From Metabacillus flavus (lineage in GTDB: Bacteria > Bacillota > Bacilli > Bacillales > Bacillaceae), in the NCBI RefSeq assembly GCF_018283675.1, contig NZ_JAGVRK010000001.1:3906001-3970000 (forward strand): a stretch of DNA of 64,000 nucleotides. Direction: 5' to 3'. The position numbers were made by a program, and so were the translations under genes. The stretch's first letter is position 1, and each line of letters opens with the position of its first letter. Shown piece by piece: positions 43,159 to 52,006 of this stretch. The notes beneath the pieces were generated by a model. That model was not told the DNA's origin. It saw nothing but the letters and a program-made list of their open reading frames with translations, and made no database searches.

Positions 43159-43181
43159 TAAATAAAAATCTCGGGTATACT
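43154..43181 (+). promoter_or_regulatory. promoter of gntRKP
   Basis: TTGCAT (43154-43159), 16 bp, TATACT (43176-43181). Confidence 0.6.
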
Positions 43182-43194
43182 TGTATACAAGTAT
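43177..43194. promoter_or_regulatory. GntR operator
   Basis: ATACTTGTATACAAGTAT, a perfect 18-bp palindrome overlapping the -10 box. As I recall it is the same sequence as the B. subtilis gnt operator. Confidence 0.9.
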
Positions 43195-43220
43195 ACTTGA
43201 ATGACAAAGAAGGTTAGGTT

Positions 43221-43952
43221 ATGACGAATAATAAGGAACATTTATACCCTGCAAAGTGGCTTTCAAGAGCTTCAGCTGGTGAAAGGATCGCTTGCGAGCT
43301 AAGAATCTCCATTGTTTCAGGAAAAATTGAAAGCGGTACCATTTTGTCCGAGAACAAAATAGCTGCAGATTTTTCCGTCAGCCGGTCACCCGTTCGCGAG
43401 GCATTAAAAATACTGGCCTCTGAAAATATGATTCAAGCAGAAAGAATGGGTGCAGTTGTCACTGGTTTAACAGATAAGCATATCGAAGAAATTTACGATG
43501 TCCGGCTTATGATCGAATCCTTTGTATTTGAACGGATTGTTAAAATGGACACAGCAGATTTGGTAAAAGAACTGAATAAGATATTCGAAATGATGAAAAT
43601 CGCCATCAAATATGGCGATGCAGATGAGTTCTCTTTTCAGGATGTGCTATTTCACGAAACGATTATCCGGGCGATTGACCATTCCTACATGCTCATGATC
43701 TGGAATAATTTAAAGCCCGTCATGGAGAGTTTAATCCTATTATCTATGCGCGTCCGCTTTAGGGAAAAATACGAGGATTTCCAAAGAATTCTCGATAATC
43801 ACGAGCTTTATATCAAAGCGATTAACACCAAAGACCGAAACTTAATGATCCAGTCGCTGCATCAGAATTTTGATGATGTCCAAGGGAAGGTAGAAGATCT
43901 CTGGATGTCGCAGCAGCTGCTGGCTAAAGGAGCTGAGCAAGGAAATGAATAG
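43221..43952 (+). CDS. gntR: gluconate operon repressor GntR
   Basis: 243 residues, identical in length to B. subtilis GntR and very similar along its whole length (YPAKWLSRAS, SGTILSENKIAADFSVSRSPVREALKIL, SFQDVLFHETIIRAIDHSY). The N-terminal GntR winged helix is followed by an FCD effector domain that binds gluconate. It should repress its own operon at the 18-bp operator. Its end overlaps gntK by 8 bp. Confidence 0.97.
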   Translation: MTNNKEHLYPAKWLSRASAGERIACELRISIVSGKIESGTILSENKIAADFSVSRSPVREALKILASENMIQAERMGAVVTGLTDKHIEEIYDVRLMIESFVFERIVKMDTADLVKELNKIFEMMKIAIKYGDADEFSFQDVLFHETIIRAIDHSYMLMIWNNLKPVMESLILLSMRVRFREKYEDFQRILDNHELYIKAINTKDRNLMIQSLHQNFDDVQGKVEDLWMSQQLLAKGAEQGNE

Positions 43953-45483
43953 CTATATGCTGGGGATAGACATCGGAACAACAAGTACAAAGGCCGTATT
44001 GTTCAGCGAGACCGGAGACGTCATCCAGCAGGAAAATATCGGCTATCCGCTTCACACACCGGATATCTCAACAGCGGAACAAGACCCTGAGGAGATATAT
44101 CAAGCCGTACTGCTAGCTGCTTCAAGCATTTTGAAGCACCATCCGCAAAAACAGCTTTCGTTTGTTTCTTTCAGCAGTGCGATGCACAGCGTCATTGCCA
44201 TCGGTGAAAACGATGAACCGCTGACGCCCTGCATCACCTGGGCAGACAATCGCAGTGAAGGCTGGGCACATAAGATTAAAACCGAATTTGGCGGACATGA
44301 CATCTACAAGCGGACCGGAACTCCGATTCATCCGATGTCCCCTTTAAGCAAGATTTCCTGGATCGTTCATGAGTTTCCTGATCTTACCCGCCGAGCTAAA
44401 AAATACATTGGAATTAAGGAATATGTTTTCAAGAAATTCTTTGATCACTACGTCATCGATCATTCATTAGCTTCTGCCACAGGCATGATGAATCTGGAAG
44501 CGCTGGACTGGGACGAAGAGGCATTAGCCATTGCAGGCATCAGACGGGATCAGCTATCTGAACTCGTGCCTACAACCCGCATCTTTCAAAACTGCCAGCC
44601 TGAGCCGGCAAAACAAATGGGAATCGATCCGAAAACCCCATTTGTCATCGGCGCAAGCGACGGCGTGCTGTCTAACCTCGGTGTAAATGCCATCAAAAAA
44701 GGCGAGATTGCCGTCACCATTGGGACAAGCGGGGCGATTCGAACGATTATCGACAAGCCGCAGACGGATGAAAAGGGCAGGATCTTCTGCTATGCTCTCA
44801 CCCAGGATCATTGGGTAATTGGCGGACCCGTAAACAGCGGCGGAATGGTTCTTCGCTGGATCCGCGATGAATTTGCTTCATCTGAAATTGAAACCGCGAA
44901 AAGACTCGGAATCGATCCATACGAAGTGCTGACGAAAATTGCTGAGCGGGTAAGGCCGGGCGCCGATGGGCTGCTCTTCCATCCCTATCTTGCCGGGGAA
45001 CGCGCTCCGTTATGGAACCCGGATGTACGGGGCTCCTTCTTCGGTCTCACGATGTCCCATAAAAAAGAACACATGATTCGTGCTGCTCTGGAAGGCGTTA
45101 TCTACAATTTATATACGGTCTTTTTAGCCCTTACCGAATGCATGGAAAGCCCTGTAACCAAGATTCAGGCGACCGGAGGATTTGCCCGGTCCAAGGTTTG
45201 GCGGCAAATGATGGCCGATATCTTTGAATCAGAAGTCGTTGTCCCCGAAAGCTATGAAAGCTCCTGTCTCGGAGCCTGTATCCTGGGCCTCTATGCTACA
45301 GGAATAATTGAATCGTTTGATGCCGTTACAGATATGATCGGCAGCACCTGCCGGCATACACCGAATGAACATGCTGCAAAAGAGTACAGGCAACTCATGC
45401 CCATCTTCATTCACTTATCACGGGTATTGGAAGAGGATTATGGCCGGATTGCCAGTTATCAAAGAAATTTAACTAGATTATAA
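43945..45483 (+). CDS. gntK: gluconokinase GntK (FGGY family)
   Basis: 512 residues (B. subtilis GntK has 513). The FGGY ATPase pattern is present: DIGTTSTKAV at 9-18, AEQDPEEIY, ASDGVLSNLG, TIGTSGAIRT, and GGFARSKVWRQMMAD. It phosphorylates gluconate to 6-phosphogluconate in the cytosol. Middle gene of the gnt operon, overlapping gntR. Confidence 0.97.
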   Translation: MNSYMLGIDIGTTSTKAVLFSETGDVIQQENIGYPLHTPDISTAEQDPEEIYQAVLLAASSILKHHPQKQLSFVSFSSAMHSVIAIGENDEPLTPCITWADNRSEGWAHKIKTEFGGHDIYKRTGTPIHPMSPLSKISWIVHEFPDLTRRAKKYIGIKEYVFKKFFDHYVIDHSLASATGMMNLEALDWDEEALAIAGIRRDQLSELVPTTRIFQNCQPEPAKQMGIDPKTPFVIGASDGVLSNLGVNAIKKGEIAVTIGTSGAIRTIIDKPQTDEKGRIFCYALTQDHWVIGGPVNSGGMVLRWIRDEFASSEIETAKRLGIDPYEVLTKIAERVRPGADGLLFHPYLAGERAPLWNPDVRGSFFGLTMSHKKEHMIRAALEGVIYNLYTVFLALTECMESPVTKIQATGGFARSKVWRQMMADIFESEVVVPESYESSCLGACILGLYATGIIESFDAVTDMIGSTCRHTPNEHAAKEYRQLMPIFIHLSRVLEEDYGRIASYQRNLTRL

Positions 45484-45495
45484 GGAGAGATAAAC

Positions 45496-46842
45496 ATGCC
45501 ATTAGTTATTGTTGCAGCCGGAATTCTCGTATTGCTGCTGCTTATTATGGGTCTTAAACTAAACACATTCGTTTCCTTGCTGATTGTATCGTTCCTTGTC
45601 GCTTTAGCCCTCGGGATGCCGCTTGAAAACATCGTCAAAACGATTGAAACAGGACTCGGCGGAACACTCGGCCATTTAGCGCTGATCTTTGGACTCGGAG
45701 CCATGCTCGGTAAACTAATCGCTGATTCCGGCGGCGCCCAGCGGATCGCTATGACTCTCGTTAATAAATTCGGAGAAAAGAATATTCAGTGGGCCGTAGT
45801 CGTTGCTTCCTTCATTATCGGCGTCGCGCTATTCTTCGAAGTAGGATTAGTTCTATTAATTCCAATCGTATTTGCCATTTCAAGAGAATTAAAGATTTCC
45901 ATCCTGTTCCTTGGAATACCGATGGCAGCAGCCCTATCGGTTACACACGGTTTCCTGCCGCCGCATCCCGGCCCGACAGTGATTGCCGGAGAATATGGTG
46001 CAAACCTTGGAGAAGTTCTTCTTTACGGATTCATCATTGCCATTCCAACTGTGATTATCGCTGGACCAATCTTCACGAAGCTTGCGAAAAGACTAGTACC
46101 TGCATCCTTTAAGAAAACCGGAAACATCGCTTCACTCGGCGAACAAAAAGAATTCAAGCTTGAAGACACACCAGGCTTTGGCATCAGCGTATTTACTGCG
46201 ATGCTTCCAGTCATCCTAATGTCCATTGCCACAATCATTACACTGCTTCAAAAAACAATGGGCTTTGAGGACAATGCTCTGCTTGCTTCCATCCGTTTTA
46301 TTGGGGACGCGTCAACTGCGATGCTGATCTCTCTGTTAGTCGCCATCTATACGATGGGTCTTGCGAGAAAAATTCCGATTAATACGGTGATGGCATCTTG
46401 TACAACTGCTATCACGCAAATCGGAATGATGCTCTTGATCATCGGAGGCGGCGGAGCCTTCAAACAGGTATTAATTGACGGCGGTGTTGGAGATTACGTA
46501 GCAGAGCTTTTCAAAGGATCGTCCCTGTCACCAATCCTTCTCGCCTGGATCATCGCAGCTATCCTTCGCATCTCACTGGGATCCGCAACCGTTGCAGCCC
46601 TTACAACGGCAGGATTAGTTATCCCTCTGCTTGGCCAAACGGACGTGAACCTTGCATTGGTCGTTCTTGCAACCGGAGCGGGAAGCTTGATTGCGTCCCA
46701 CGTGAATGACGCCGGATTCTGGATGTTCAAGGAATACTTTGGATTAACGATGAAAGAAACATTCGCAACGTGGACATTGCTTGAGACCATTATCTCTGTT
46801 TCAGGACTTGTGTTTATCCTGCTGCTGAGTTTGGTGGTTTGA
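45496..46842 (+). CDS. gntP: gluconate permease GntP
   Basis: 448 residues with about 12-14 membrane helices and GntP-family segments ([62 protein letters not shown]). RBS AAGGAGA, 12 bp after gntK. It imports gluconate with protons. A terminator follows, so the operon is gntR-gntK-gntP without the 6-phosphogluconate dehydrogenase gene gntZ found in B. subtilis. Confidence 0.96.
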   Translation: MPLVIVAAGILVLLLLIMGLKLNTFVSLLIVSFLVALALGMPLENIVKTIETGLGGTLGHLALIFGLGAMLGKLIADSGGAQRIAMTLVNKFGEKNIQWAVVVASFIIGVALFFEVGLVLLIPIVFAISRELKISILFLGIPMAAALSVTHGFLPPHPGPTVIAGEYGANLGEVLLYGFIIAIPTVIIAGPIFTKLAKRLVPASFKKTGNIASLGEQKEFKLEDTPGFGISVFTAMLPVILMSIATIITLLQKTMGFEDNALLASIRFIGDASTAMLISLLVAIYTMGLARKIPINTVMASCTTAITQIGMMLLIIGGGGAFKQVLIDGGVGDYVAELFKGSSLSPILLAWIIAAILRISLGSATVAALTTAGLVIPLLGQTDVNLALVVLATGAGSLIASHVNDAGFWMFKEYFGLTMKETFATWTLLETIISVSGLVFILLLSLVV

Positions 46843-46852
46843 CGCAGTAGAG

Positions 46853-46880
46853 CTGGCCTAATTTTAGGCCAGTTTTTTTT
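46853..46880 (+). terminator. intrinsic terminator of gntRKP
   Basis: Stem CTGGCCTA/TAGGCCAG, 4-nt loop, T8. Confidence 0.9.
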
Positions 46881-46906
46881 GTGGAGAGATTGGGGCTGGG
46901 CAGGGG

Positions 46907-47160
46907 CCAGTCCCGTCACGCTTCACCGCATCGGGGGACAGAGACTCAAAGCTCTGAGCCCTTATCTATCAACAGTTTACACGGTTGGTGCCGGAGCTTT
47001 CTTACGGTAAAATTTCAGGGGACTGGCACCGTGCCAGTCCCCTCATCCTTCACCGCATCGGGGGACAGAGACTCAAAGCTCTGAGCCCTTATCTACCAAC
47101 GGTTTACGCGGTTGGTGCCAGTGCTTTAACACGGTAAAATTCTGGGGGACTGGCACCTTT
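46907..47160. repeat. 127-bp unit tandemly duplicated
   Basis: Unit 1 (46907-47033) and unit 2 (47034-47160) share long identical blocks, for example TTCACCGCATCGGGGGACAG followed by AGACTCAAAGCTCTGAGCCC. Each unit ends with GGGGACTGGCACC and begins with CCAGTCCC, so the junction forms a hairpin GGGGACTGGCAC/GTGCCAGTCCCC. Together with the gntP terminator this fills the 407-bp gap before the next gene; no gene is supported here. Confidence 0.9.
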
Positions 47161-47249
47161 CCCGCATTAAGTTCTTCTAAGCTCTTGAGAATACACAGAC
47201 AGTTGAGGTATTCTTAAACGTATAATTCAAACTTAAGGCTGTGATAAGC

Positions 47250-47957
47250 ATGCGTATTAATAAATTTATCAGTGAATCTGGCAAGGCGTCCAGACGGGGT
47301 GCGGACAGGCTGATTGAAGAAGGCCGGGTCATGATCAATGGCAAGAAGGCGAAAATAGGGGACAGGGTTGAGCCCGGGGATGATGTCCGAGTGAGCGGGG
47401 ACCAGATCCAAGTATCCAGAAACAATGTGTATATCGCTTTAAATAAACCGATTGGCATCACAAGCACCACTGAAAAAAATGTAAAGGGCAACATTGTGGA
47501 TTTGGTCAATCACCCTTTAAGAATTTATAATATTGGACGTCTGGATAAGGAATCCGAGGGCTTGATTCTTCTGACAAATGACGGGGATATTGTAAACGAA
47601 ATCCTGCGTGCTGAAAACGAGCATGAGAAAGAATACATCGTTTCCGTGGACAAGCCCATTACTCCGGAGTTTACAGAAAAGATGGCAAGCGGTGTGAAAA
47701 TTTTAGGAACCAAAACACTTCCGTGTGAAGTGGAACAGCTTTCTAAATTCGACTTTAAAATCATCCTGAAACAAGGATTGAACCGCCAAATCCGCCGGAT
47801 GTGCGAAGAGCTCGGCTACGAGGTTTTCAGGCTGCAAAGGGTCCGGATCATGAATATCCATTTAGGAAACCTTCCCCCTGGACAATGGAGAGATCTATCG
47901 AAAAAGGAAAAGAATCAGCTATTCAGTGAGTTGAATTACTACCCGAAAGAATGGTAA
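47250..47957 (+). CDS. 23S rRNA pseudouridine synthase (RsuA/RluF family)
   Basis: 235 residues from [24 protein letters not shown] is 11 nt upstream, a GTG three codons earlier sits too close to it. An S4 RNA-binding domain (1-60) precedes the synthase domain with catalytic Asp in [18 protein letters not shown] and [18 protein letters not shown]. The size and sequence are closest in memory to RluF (U2604 of 23S rRNA). Single gene with a shared terminator. Confidence 0.88.
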   Translation: MRINKFISESGKASRRGADRLIEEGRVMINGKKAKIGDRVEPGDDVRVSGDQIQVSRNNVYIALNKPIGITSTTEKNVKGNIVDLVNHPLRIYNIGRLDKESEGLILLTNDGDIVNEILRAENEHEKEYIVSVDKPITPEFTEKMASGVKILGTKTLPCEVEQLSKFDFKIILKQGLNRQIRRMCEELGYEVFRLQRVRIMNIHLGNLPPGQWRDLSKKEKNQLFSELNYYPKEW

Positions 47958-47959
47958 AC

Positions 47960-48006
47960 AAAAAGGATGAGCCAAGCTTGAAACAGCTTGGGCTCATCCT
48001 TTTTTT
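47960..48006. terminator. bidirectional intrinsic terminator
   Basis: Long stem AAAGGATGAGCC...GGCTCATCCTTT extended by AAGCTTG/CAGCTTG, with T-runs on both sides, between convergent genes. Confidence 0.9.
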
Positions 48007-48714
48007 CTAAACCGTCATTTTCCAGCTGGACCGTGCCAGCCATCCTTCATCTTCCTTATAATCAGGAATCATTTTTCCAACAAGACGCCAAAAGGAGCGG
48101 TCATGATTGAGATGGACCATGTGGCACATTTCGTGGACGACCACGTAGTCGATCACTCTCGGCGGCGCCATCGCGAGCCGCCAGTTAAAGGTTAACCGCA
48201 GCTCCGAATCACACGTTCCCCAAGTCGTTTTACTATCTGTAATGTGGATGGAACGGGGCTTTGTTTTAAAATGCTTTTGATGGGCGGAGATCCGCTTTTC
48301 TACCAAAGCCTTGCACTGCTGATAATAAAACCGTTTTAACGCCTGTTTTATTTTTTCATCCTCCAGCTGCCTCACAACTACATCCAGCTCTTCCCCTTTA
48401 AAAAGAACGTGATCCTGCTCCGCCTGCAAGTCATGATGAATCTTTAAGGAGTAGGCTTTTCCTAAATAAAGAAAGCTCTCTCCCTGCTCATACATCTTCA
48501 CCTGAGGACCCAGCAGACGTTCCTTGTTTTCTTTTACTTTTTGCTGAATCCGATTCCAGTTTTCCTCCACTACTCTCAGCACGGATTCGTCCGGAGTGCC
48601 TTTTGGGGCATGGATTTCCACATTTCCATAACCATCTACATAAATGCCTATGGTCGAACGCTTTTTGTATTGGACGTCAAAGCTTATCGTTTCACCTGAA
48701 TACGTATGAATCAT
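48007..48714 (-). CDS. M48/YgjP-like metal-dependent hydrolase (DUF45)
   Basis: 235 residues. The zinc motif HEMCH is at 194-198 (VVVHEMCHMVHLNHDRSFW), with WGTCDS at 165-170, both hallmarks of the YgjP/DUF45 family. No membrane segment, so a cytosolic metallopeptidase-like enzyme; the substrate is unknown. It lies 14 bp after the DUF1456 gene in the same direction, forming an operon. Confidence 0.88.
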   Translation of the reverse strand: MIHTYSGETISFDVQYKKRSTIGIYVDGYGNVEIHAPKGTPDESVLRVVEENWNRIQQKVKENKERLLGPQVKMYEQGESFLYLGKAYSLKIHHDLQAEQDHVLFKGEELDVVVRQLEDEKIKQALKRFYYQQCKALVEKRISAHQKHFKTKPRSIHITDSKTTWGTCDSELRLTFNWRLAMAPPRVIDYVVVHEMCHMVHLNHDRSFWRLVGKMIPDYKEDEGWLARSSWKMTV

Positions 48715-48728
48715 GTTTTCCGCCGTTC

Positions 48729-49214
48729 CTATCCTCGATATTTAACCGCTAATCCTTTTAAGAAATTACGGGCGTATTTATCTCCGCATTCTTTATAGTT
48801 TTTGTGGCCTTCTTTCCTTAACAAGGCGCCAAGTTCACCCTTTGTTACCGTGACTCCGGCAAGTTCTAACACCTCAAGCATATCCTCCGCTGTTAAGGAC
48901 AAGGCGATTTTCACCTTTTTTAACAGGACATTATTGGGATGTATGAGTGTCATTTCAGGTTTTTCAGGCTGACCTGGCTGATTCTCCTGCTTACCTCTTT
49001 TAAACACAATAAGGCCGTTTAAAAATGACTCGAACATGAACGGACTGCACGGGATATGATTTTCATCATCCTCTTCGTCATTTGATTTTGTCAGAAGCTT
49101 GCTTACATCTTCTCTGGAAACCTCCACGCCGCCATAGCCAAAAATCTCTTCCACCTCGGAATTTCTCAAATCAAGTGCATATCGTAAACGTATTAAGCGA
49201 TCATTATTATCCAT
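48729..49214 (-). CDS. DUF1456 (YehS-like) protein
   Basis: 161 residues from MDNNDRLIRLRYALDLRN; AGGAG is about 12 nt upstream. Two homologous DUF1456 repeats are visible: RLIRLRYALDL...EVSREDVSKLL (5-42) and VLLKKVKIALSL...TVTKGELGALLR (95-135), separated by a polar linker. E. coli YehS (156 residues) has the same layout. The repeats look like small helical DNA- or protein-binding units; function unknown. Cotranscribed with the metallopeptidase gene. Confidence 0.88.
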   Translation of the reverse strand: MDNNDRLIRLRYALDLRNSEVEEIFGYGGVEVSREDVSKLLTKSNDEEDDENHIPCSPFMFESFLNGLIVFKRGKQENQPGQPEKPEMTLIHPNNVLLKKVKIALSLTAEDMLEVLELAGVTVTKGELGALLRKEGHKNYKECGDKYARNFLKGLAVKYRG

Positions 49215-49336
49215 ATTGTTCGTTATCTCCTGTTTATTGACTGTTTTCGGAACAGTCAATTGCGTATTTTCATTCTTAAAACATTAGTCTAACACGATGA
49301 AAGTCAGTTTTATATAGACGTTCTTATGAAACAGGA

Positions 49337-49364
49337 TTGACATTTTCTTCAATTTGGATATACT
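49337..49364 (+). promoter_or_regulatory. promoter of the T-box/argS transcript
   Basis: TTGACA (49337-49342), 16 bp, TATACT (49359-49364). Confidence 0.75.
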
Positions 49365-49384
49365 ATTACAAAATATATCTAAAT

Positions 49385-49616
49385 TCAAGGACTGGGAGAG
49401 TATCTGTTAACTTACGTCAAAGCGAGCCGGGGCGGTGAAAGCCGGTACTGCGTTAACAGGGAAACGGACCCACGAGAATGGCTTCTGAACGCTTGCAGTA
49501 GGAGGCCACGGCTAAAAACCGTTATTTTATTGAGTGGTTAAACGGATGTTTAACAACAAGAGTGGTACCGCGAGTGCTTAAGCCTTCGTCTCTTTTACAG
49601 AGACGGAGGCTTTTCT
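49385..49616 (+). promoter_or_regulatory. T-box riboswitch controlling argS
   Basis: The T-box core AGAGTGGTACCGCG lies at 49560-49573 and the terminator stem AAGCCTTCGTCTC/GAGACGGAGGCTT with T-run at about 49580-49615. In stem I CTGTTAAC pairs with GTTAACAG, the 5' side carries AGTA and the 3' side GAA of the loop-E motif. The codon just after GAA reads CGG (49465-49467), an Arg specifier, fitting argS downstream. Uncharged tRNA-Arg should stop termination. Confidence 0.93.
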
Positions 49617-49635
49617 ATTTTGGAGGAGGGATGAA

Positions 49636-51489
49636 ATGATTAGCCAAGTAATTGCAAGCAGCATCGAGAAATCCGTGAAAAGTCTTTTTACAGAGCTCGG
49701 TCTCGTCTATAACGAGGATATAAAGATTCAAATTGAGCAGCCTGCCCATCTGGAGCATGGGGATTATTCCACCAATATTGCGATGCAGCTCGCTAAATCC
49801 CTGCGCAAAGCGCCGATTCAAGTTGCCGGCATGCTGAAAAACAAGCTTGAGGAGGAAGGCAGCGCGGATCGCCTGGTGAGCAAAATTGACGTTGCTCCCC
49901 CCGGGTTTATCAATCTTTATATGGATTGGAGCCAATGGGCTAAAGAAGAATTCGTGCTGCCTATGAACACAGGTGAAAAGGCAGTGATTGAACATACCTC
50001 CATCAATCCGAACAAGTCCGCACATATCGGCCATCTTCGCAACTCATGCATTGGCGATGTCCTCGTCCGTCTCTTGAAAAGAACCGGCTTCGAGGTCGAG
50101 GTGCACAACTATATTGACGACTTAGGAAACCAGCTCGCAGATACGGTTGTAGGCATTTTGAACATCCCTGAGAAAAAGGAGCACTCCAGTTTTGGAGACT
50201 TTTGCTGGGACATTTACGCCCAAGTCAATAAAGAGTACGAGAAGAACCCGCCGCTGCTGGAACAGCGGACGAACGTTCTCCATGCCATTGAAGAAGGAAA
50301 GGATAATTTATCATGGATTGGTTCCCTTGTTGCTGAACGGATTGTCCGTGAGCATCTTGAAGAAATGAACGAATTCGGCATAGGCTATGACTTGCTCGTA
50401 TGGGAAAGCAATATTGTGAGGGAAGGGTTTTGGGCTTCCGCGTTCCAATTGCTGAAACAAACGGAGCAATTTCACCGTGAAATGTCCGGTAAGCTTGAGG
50501 GGTGCTGGGTATTAAAGCAGCCTTCCTCCGAAAGTGAAGCTCCTGATTCCGAACATAGCCTGGACAAAGTTTTGGTTCGTTCGAACGGGATTTTAACGTA
50601 TACTGCTAAGGATATCGCCTATCATCTTTGGAAATTCGGATTGCTTGAGAATGATTTTTTGTATAAGCGCTTTACAGAAGAGCTATGGACGACGAGCACC
50701 AATGGCATCCGTTCATCATACGGGAAGGCCGATCTTGTCATCAATGTCATTGACTACCGCCAGGAATATCCGCAGGCCATGGTAAAACAAGCGCTCGAAA
50801 TCCTTGGGTATGAAACACAAGCCGAAAAGCTCCGTCATGTAAGCTACGGCGTGGTGTCCCTCAGTCCCCGTGCAGCGAAGGAACTCGGCATCGACACCTC
50901 CGACGGCAAAGCATCCTATGCGATGTCAGGCAGACAGGGAATCGGCATAAAAATAGCGGAATTATTGGACCGCATGGAAGGCATAATTAACCAGACACGT
51001 TCAGAGAAAAACGGGCTCTCAAGCAGAACCATCGCCGCTGCATCAATCCGCTACTACCTGCTCCGATTCAGCCTATTGACCGAGGTCGTCTTTGACATCC
51101 AGCAAGCCACCGAGGTAACCGGCAATACAGGCGTCTATTTGATGTATTCCTATGCCCGGGCTGCGAGCGTTCTAGCGAGAGCTGAAGCTGAGATCAACAT
51201 AAACCCAAGCGAAATCACCCATCTGGAAAAAGCAGAATATGCCCTAATCCGGCATATCGCTGCTTGGCCAGATACTTTGAAATCAGCCTGCAGCGAGCTT
51301 TCACCGAGCATGATCTGCACCTATGCCCATGAACTCGCCACCCTCTTCAACAACTTCTACGCTGCCTGCCCAATCATGAAAGCAATCGATGAGAAAAAAG
51401 CCTTAAGAATATGGCTTACCTCACAATTTAAAGAAACGATGGGAGATGCGCTGGGGGTACTTGGTCTGCCGGCGCCTGAGCGGATGTAG
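49636..51489 (+). CDS. argS: arginyl-tRNA synthetase, atypical form
   Basis: 617 residues with GGAGGAGG upstream. Class I signatures: HIGH at 130-133 within NKSAHIGHLRNSCIGDVLVRLL, NYIDDLGNQ, and a KMSKS-like loop reading MSGRQGIGI. The N-terminal additional domain (HGDYSTNIAMQLAK) and C-terminal anticodon-binding DALR domain (TGVYLMYSYARAASVL...) are present. The usual Bacillus ArgS is about 556 residues with NPTGDLHLGHARG; this protein follows the other style (NPNK-H-GHLRN). It may therefore be a second, starvation-induced ArgRS. T-box regulated. Confidence 0.92.
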   Translation: MISQVIASSIEKSVKSLFTELGLVYNEDIKIQIEQPAHLEHGDYSTNIAMQLAKSLRKAPIQVAGMLKNKLEEEGSADRLVSKIDVAPPGFINLYMDWSQWAKEEFVLPMNTGEKAVIEHTSINPNKSAHIGHLRNSCIGDVLVRLLKRTGFEVEVHNYIDDLGNQLADTVVGILNIPEKKEHSSFGDFCWDIYAQVNKEYEKNPPLLEQRTNVLHAIEEGKDNLSWIGSLVAERIVREHLEEMNEFGIGYDLLVWESNIVREGFWASAFQLLKQTEQFHREMSGKLEGCWVLKQPSSESEAPDSEHSLDKVLVRSNGILTYTAKDIAYHLWKFGLLENDFLYKRFTEELWTTSTNGIRSSYGKADLVINVIDYRQEYPQAMVKQALEILGYETQAEKLRHVSYGVVSLSPRAAKELGIDTSDGKASYAMSGRQGIGIKIAELLDRMEGIINQTRSEKNGLSSRTIAAASIRYYLLRFSLLTEVVFDIQQATEVTGNTGVYLMYSYARAASVLARAEAEININPSEITHLEKAEYALIRHIAAWPDTLKSACSELSPSMICTYAHELATLFNNFYAACPIMKAIDEKKALRIWLTSQFKETMGDALGVLGLPAPERM

Positions 51490-51594
51490 GGTGATGGATG
51501 AGTATATTGGTAAATTATACTTTGGGATTTGACTGGAAAATTGCAAACCTTACTTACCATTAATAAGAGTATAGTGAAAAAAATGCTGCATAAA

Positions 51595-51633
51595 GGAGTG
51601 ACGCACGGTGTTCCGCGCGTCTCTTTATTTTGT
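51595..51633 (+). terminator. probable terminator of argS
   Basis: Imperfect stem GAGTGACGCACGG/CCGCGCGTCTCT followed by TTATTTT, about 110 bp after argS. Confidence 0.5.
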
Positions 51634-51656
51634 TTGGAGACAGGAACTGTCGTTTT

Positions 51657-51740
51657 GCCCGTAATCGACATGAAACCGCCCGCTATCGACAAGGAACTGC
51701 CCGTAATCGACATGAAACTGCCCGTAATTGAAGGTGAGAA
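51657..51740. repeat. 21-bp tandem repeat, four copies
   Basis: Units at 51657, 51678, 51699 and 51720 follow GCCCGTAATCGACATGAAAC plus one base; copies 1 and 3 differ at one position, copy 4 decays after 10 bases. In one plus-strand frame it would encode a repeated LPVIDMK heptapeptide. It joins directly onto the degenerate intergenic repeat. The 517-bp gap 51490-52006 otherwise contains a hairpin CGTTATTTTTT/AAAAAATAACG (51830-51859), a cre-like site and no supported gene. Confidence 0.85.
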
Positions 51741-51817
51741 CCCCGCAGGCTCAAATCTGCTTTAGGAGCCTTACCACCGCCCATGGATAAACGAACGCCT
51801 GCAGCGGAAATCAACAG
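51734..51817. repeat. degenerate copy of the 133-bp intergenic repeat, inverted
   Basis: Reads GTGAGAACCCCGCAGG ... GAACGCCTGCAGCGG ... AATCAACAG, matching the reverse complement of 1527-1659 (GTGAGACCCCGCAGG, GATCGCCTGCTAGC, AATCAACAG) with many changes and without the left end. Confidence 0.65.
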
Positions 51818-51955
51818 CCAACTTTTTAGCGTTATTTTTTTATTCACCAAAAAATAACGAATCTTCAAAAATTTATAGAGATAAAAGTCCGTCATGGTGA
51901 TAAACTCATAACAATGAGTAGTTATTTTTTCATAGTTTACAAGCTGCCCCTTTTA

Positions 51956-51969
51956 TGAAAACGCTTTCT
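51956..51969 (+). promoter_or_regulatory. candidate cre site (CcpA) before the prolyl hydroxylase gene
   Basis: TGAAAACGCTTTCT matches TGWAANCGNTNWCA at 10 of 11 fixed positions, 37 bp before the start codon. Confidence 0.6.
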
Positions 51970-52006
51970 AACCCATAAAAATTCTATTCTAAAGAGGTTG
52001 ATGAAA

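Noticed and set aside
46881-47084. Small plus-strand frame after gntP
   Set aside because: Lies in the 127-bp tandem repeat, no RBS, product low-complexity without known pattern.
51657-51740. CRISPR array
   Set aside because: The 21-bp units are directly adjacent without spacers and no cas gene is present.
51529-51765. A 78-codon plus-strand frame containing LPVIDMK repeats
   Set aside because: No RBS before the ATG, it overlaps the argS terminator and two repeat elements, and composition follows the 21-bp repeat; kept only as a repeat.
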